From the NCBI RefSeq assembly GCF_009870125.1, contig NC_046681.1, forward strand, positions 26,434,001 to 26,498,000: a DNA stretch of 64,000 nucleotides. The letters are read 5' to 3'. The notes beneath the pieces were generated by a model, which did not search any database, was not told the DNA's origin, and was given only the letters and a program-made list of their open reading frames with translations. Of the stretch, positions 60,021 through 64,000 are shown one piece after another. The DNA is from Drosophila pseudoobscura (lineage: Eukaryota > Arthropoda > Insecta > Diptera > Drosophilidae). Made by a program: the position numbers and the translations under genes. Positions within the stretch are counted from its first letter, which is position 1. Every line of letters starts with the position of its first letter.

Positions 60021-61846
60021 CTCTCTGCTCTTTCTCCTTGAAACATTTTTGGGATAATTTGCCATATGCGTTGCATATCCATTAGGCCACATGGCGCGGC
60101 AGCTAACCAAGGTGCAACATTTTTACTGCTGCCTGCCTGCCTGCCTTCCTGCCCCATTCCACTTGTTGTTCGTTCTGGCTGCTGCTGTTGTGTGTTGGCA
60201 AACATTTTTGATACCCTTTGAAAGGGCTATTCATATATTCAAGAGTATATTTGTTATTTCATTCGAAATAAAGAAGGTTTCTATATATAAAGATACGCAG
60301 TATATAAATCGGAAACGGCAAGGTCTTATAAGTTTTTTATGAGGAGTATGGTCTATAATGTTAGAAAAAATAAAGATGTAAGATATATAGCAACGATCGA
60401 CAGTTTAGAGTATCTAAGGCCTCGGTGTAATCAAAAGCTATGTATTTATGCCCTCTCAATGCTCTTTTCTCCTCCTCTGGCCACTTCTCTTGTGGCCTTC
60501 TGTGTTTGCTCTTGAAGTTTATCTGAGGGACCCCTGTCCCTATCCTGTGCATTTTTATTGATATCATGTAACTCTTGGCGGCGCTTCCTCAACGGGAAGA
60601 CATTTAAGGAGGCTGGGAAGGGGAGCAGAATGTGGCAGAAGAAGTAGGAGATGTGAAAGGGAAGGATGAAGATGAAGAAGAGGAAAAGGTTCAAAGAGAG
60701 AGGGAGAGAAGTACTTCTTGAGGTATGACTGGAATGCAGTTTCCTTTGGGTTCGGGCTCGGCCTCAAGTTAATGGCAAACCCGATTCGATAAGACATGTC
60801 TGTTGAACGCACTCGTACTCCGTACTCCCCCTCTTTCTGTCTGCCTCATGCTCCCTATTTTTCTCTTCTCTCAGCCTCATTCTCTGCCTCTCTCGCCCTG
60901 GGAGAATGGTCTCTGCATCTCCCATGTTTATGTTTATGCAGAGGCAAAGATCTCCTTCGATTCCTCCACCCCTTTCTCCCCAGGGGTTCCCTGCTTATGT
61001 TCCTTCTGTTCTCGCAGCTTTTCTCACATTCTTTTCCAGCCCATTGTTTTTTATGCCGCCGCTCTTTGCGGTCTCGTTTCTAATGAGTGGAAATCGCATT
61101 GTATCCGTAGTTTAATTAGAATTTTCTCTTGTTGTTGCGTTTATAGCAAAAATTGTATTATATTCATCCAACTGCTTTTAAAGGTATTTTCTTTGGGGCT
61201 AACTCTTTTATGTGGGAGATTTTGGGTACGGAAAATAATTGGAGCTGCCTGAATTACGTGGATAAAAGTTGGGAAATCTCTGGATTACCTTTCCCATGTC
61301 TAAAATATAGCTTGACATTGATTTATTATGGATTTTTACTTATAAATAATAGTTGCATGCAAATTTGTGTGTATGAAATTAGCTGTTTGTCTGTATGAAA
61401 TAAGGTGTTTGTGTATGCAATAAGCTGTATGTATGTGTGTATGTGTATTTACTGATAAAATAAAATAAAAGAGCAATAAATAAATAAGTCTTAGTGTTTT
61501 TGAATAAACCTCGACAACCAATTTGAAACGTATGTATGTATATATCCATTCGCTTATGGAAAATTTGTAAAATTGATGTGTGGAACATTTGCGAATCTTA
61601 ACTAATCCATAATTATATTAAACTTGAATCCTTGTATCCTAATACCTTAATTATAGATCTTAAATTGTTTGCAAAATCAAAAACCAACTATCAAAATTGT
61701 TTTCCTATAAAATACCATCCACTGATGAGGCGACTGCCCGCTCCATGGTGGGAAGAGGGGGAGAGCCACTTGAGGGAGAGTCAAAAGAGCTGCCAACTCA
61801 CGTTTGGAGCCTCGTCATGGCGCATTCCATTAAAGGTTGTCAGTCT

Positions 61847-61861
61847 CCCCCCCCCCCCCCC
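61847..61861. repeat. Homopolymer of 15 C
   Basis: An uninterrupted run of C on the plus strand, rare at this length in fly DNA; prone to length error in sequencing. Confidence 0.9.
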
Positions 61862-62738
61862 AGACCAACTCTTGAATGCCTTAAAGAAATCGTTTAACTT
61901 TAGTTTATTTACTCAACTAACGAACTATTAACGAACATCTTAATTGACGGTGGAAAATTGCATTCGAGGATTACAAGTTGTACTCCTGTTTCTCTCCCCT
62001 CCCCTCTCTGATTGCTCTGATGATTAACAGACATTCCTCAATTGCTTTTTTTTCTCAACTCTGTGGATGGAATACCCTTTCCTTTTGCACTCTTTGCACG
62101 TCATAACCCATTAGCTGGAATTGGAATTTTTGTAGTCCGCAATTGGCTTTGCCAATGGCCATCGGCCGTCGGCTGACAAATGGTTTGTGGTGCCAAGTCT
62201 TCGAGAGGAAGTAATATGCAGTCTCCAGTGCACACACAACTGGCTAAAAGTTGCTCTTATTTTTTAAGGAAATTTTTTACTTTTAGTAGAAACGGCAGCA
62301 ACAATGTTTATGTGTCTCGCTGTTGTCTGTCCATAAAACTTGTGTCTGGCGGGGAAGCGGAACAAGGAAGAACCCCCGGAGAACCCTGCAGGATGGAAAA
62401 TATTGCAACAGCTTGTGCCTCCTGCCTCCTGTCTCTCTTCCCCTGACGGATATTATTGCTATTGGCCAACTGCCAGACCGAAACAAACTGGTAATAATTA
62501 TGTTTTATGGCCTCCCAATCCTTTGATGAACAGCGAAAATACGACATTTGTCCGGGAAGTCGGATATGAAATGAAATGAAAGGAAATTAAAATTTATAAT
62601 TTACCAAACTGGCGTTTTGTCGAATTTTGGGGATACATTTTGATACAAAAAATTGCTAAAAAATAAGAAGAAATGAAACGAATATACTAAAATATTTCAA
62701 TATTTTTCTTGCTCCTTGAATACCCATTCAAACCTTAC

Positions 62739-62976
62739 CCTGTCGCAAATGCGTCGATCTGCCTGGGGCTAAAGCCTCATCCACCACACGGGTCCGAACT
62801 CTCGCCATTTGGCCAAAAAACTTAGCCCCAGCGTCCTTCTTCCGCTTGTCTCCCAGTGTGCTTCCCTGCCATCCTCCAATGCTGATCTTTCGCCGCTGCC
62901 ACCGGATCCCTTGAGCAGGCCTCGACAGCGATAATTTCCAGCCATTGCTGTATTCCTTGAGATTCTGTTCCCTCAT
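62739..62976 (-). other. Possible minus-strand coding exon
   Basis: A GC-richer island in AT-rich DNA. From ATG 62976 (preceded by AAAACA) an open frame of 79 codons runs to donor CGACAGG/GTAAGG. The product is basic (RWQRRKISIGGWQG; KRKKDAGAKFFG) and unlike any family I know. No following exon found, so it may be non-coding. Confidence 0.25.
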
Positions 62977-64000
62977 TGTTTTGTCTCTCGCCGCATAGAT
63001 TCGATTGATAAATAAATAAGTAAATAAAACCAGAACTCTGCCAAAATAAACCTCTCGAGAAAAATCAACAAACAAATCAATTACTCACCCGCCCAAAATT
63101 AAAACAAAGGAATTAGTTAGGTAAAAAAACAATGAAAAAGCCAAGAAGATAAAATAAAATCAAATAAAAATTGGCAAAAGATAAGCCAAAAAACGTAGTG
63201 ATAAAAGCGAAAAACAAAGCGAAAGTGAGACGACAAGTGGCTAAAAAAGAACAAAAATACGTTTGAAAAATAACAAAACGAAAAACGAAAGCAAAAGTAA
63301 ATTACTCGAGTGTTTCTTAGGCTGTCAAAAAATAGGCCAAATAAATCATTAGAAAATACACGGAAAATTGGAACCACATTTTTAACGGAAGATCAAAGAA
63401 AACTAATAATTGAATAACTAATTAAAGTTCTATAAGGGAGAAAATAATTGAGTAAAAGGGGAAATTAGTGGAAGGCTTGATCAAGGCCTTAACGACATGG
63501 CTATAAAGACTCGATTATTGATAAATAATTAAATAATTAATCAACGTTTCTTTTGGGGAGAAAGTTAAAGCTAAATTATGTATAAAATTAGGTCAAAGAG
63601 AAAGAGGATCAAGGCCGTATATCTATGCCTTAGAAAATCCCAATCGATTGCCAAATTTTGTGGTCTTTTTTATGTGTGTTGTGCCCAAAATTCGTTGGGG
63701 GAGTGTTTGCTTTCCACAAAAGAAAAACCACATAAACAGTAAAAAGCTTAAAAGCTAAAAAAAAAAGAAAATCGCCAGCAAAAATCAATAAGAAAACAAA
63801 AAACTAATTAAGCGAAAAGCTCTTAAGGAAAAATCAAAGAAAACAAAAGAAAGATAGCAAATAAAAACCGAAAGACAGCGCAAAGCAAAATTGCTGTGAA
63901 GAGGTAGGGGGTGGGGCTTTATAGAGTAATTGCAAAAAAATAATAATAGTTTGAGAAATAAAAATCTGTGAGGGTCAGCAAAATGTGATTGAATATCGAA

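Larger units (their letters stand above)
57206..64000. other. Probable first intron of the downstream gene
   Basis: Mostly pyrimidine-rich or AT-rich sequence without plus-strand coding exons. Contains a CCGCT repeat at 59095-59112, GCCT repeat at 60131-60150, a 15-C run at 61847-61861, CT tracts near 58780, and two exon-like minus-strand segments described separately. Confidence 0.4.

Noticed and set aside
1..64000. tRNA, rRNA, CRISPR arrays, complete transposons
   Set aside because: No tRNA box A/B pair with a foldable cloverleaf, no rRNA-like sequence, no spaced direct-repeat array, and no transposase or reverse transcriptase frame was seen.

Overview
The window reads as nuclear DNA of a fly, almost certainly a Drosophila. 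It is AT-rich and non-coding over most of its length. Exons are short and GC-richer, with GT..AG introns. CA, CT and CAG/ACA simple repeats are abundant, and the proteins belong to recognisable fly families. I cannot fix the species; the dense microsatellites would suit a non-melanogaster lineage such as the obscura group, but that is only an impression. There is no sign of bacterial, organellar or viral coding sequence.

Layout: (1) 1-8281 has no convincing coding sequence apart from one possible 50-bp minus-strand exon at 6820-6869; it probably holds the promoter, leader exon and first intron of the next gene. (2) 8282-24279, plus strand: a 12-exon gene (11 coding exons resolved) for a secreted-then-membrane-anchored protein of about 1303 residues. 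It has a signal peptide, a 700-residue Thr-rich mucin-like first coding exon, a conserved Cys-containing region, seven EGF repeats, one transmembrane helix and a short cytoplasmic tail. It most resembles the Drosophila Notch-ligand-like gene weary (wry). (3) 24280-26324 is the gap between convergent genes. (4) 26325-51210, minus strand: an 11-coding-exon gene for a 965-residue MFSD6-like major facilitator, with a Ser/Thr-rich extracellular loop and a long cytoplasmic tail. Every splice junction was followed and the frame closes exactly. (5) Inside its third intron, on the opposite strand, lies an intronless gene (38556-39173) for a PGRMC/MAPR cytochrome b5-like haem/steroid-binding protein. 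(6) 51.2-56.2 kb is intergenic. It carries a roughly 330-bp repeat, present in two to three copies, that contains housekeeping core-promoter motifs and CTCF-like sites. (7) 56.2-57.2 kb looks like a 5' untranslated exon of a plus-strand gene whose coding part lies beyond the window; 57.2-64 kb would then be its first intron. Two exon-like minus-strand segments (about 60.0 and 62.74-62.98 kb) are not explained by any gene seen here.

The genes do not form an operon. The EGF protein would act at the cell surface, the facilitator in a membrane transport step of unknown substrate, and the nested MAPR protein at the ER membrane in haem/sterol handling. No functional link between them is visible. 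Gene boundaries and splice sites come from reading the sequence and are good; untranslated exons, promoters and poly(A) sites are tentative.
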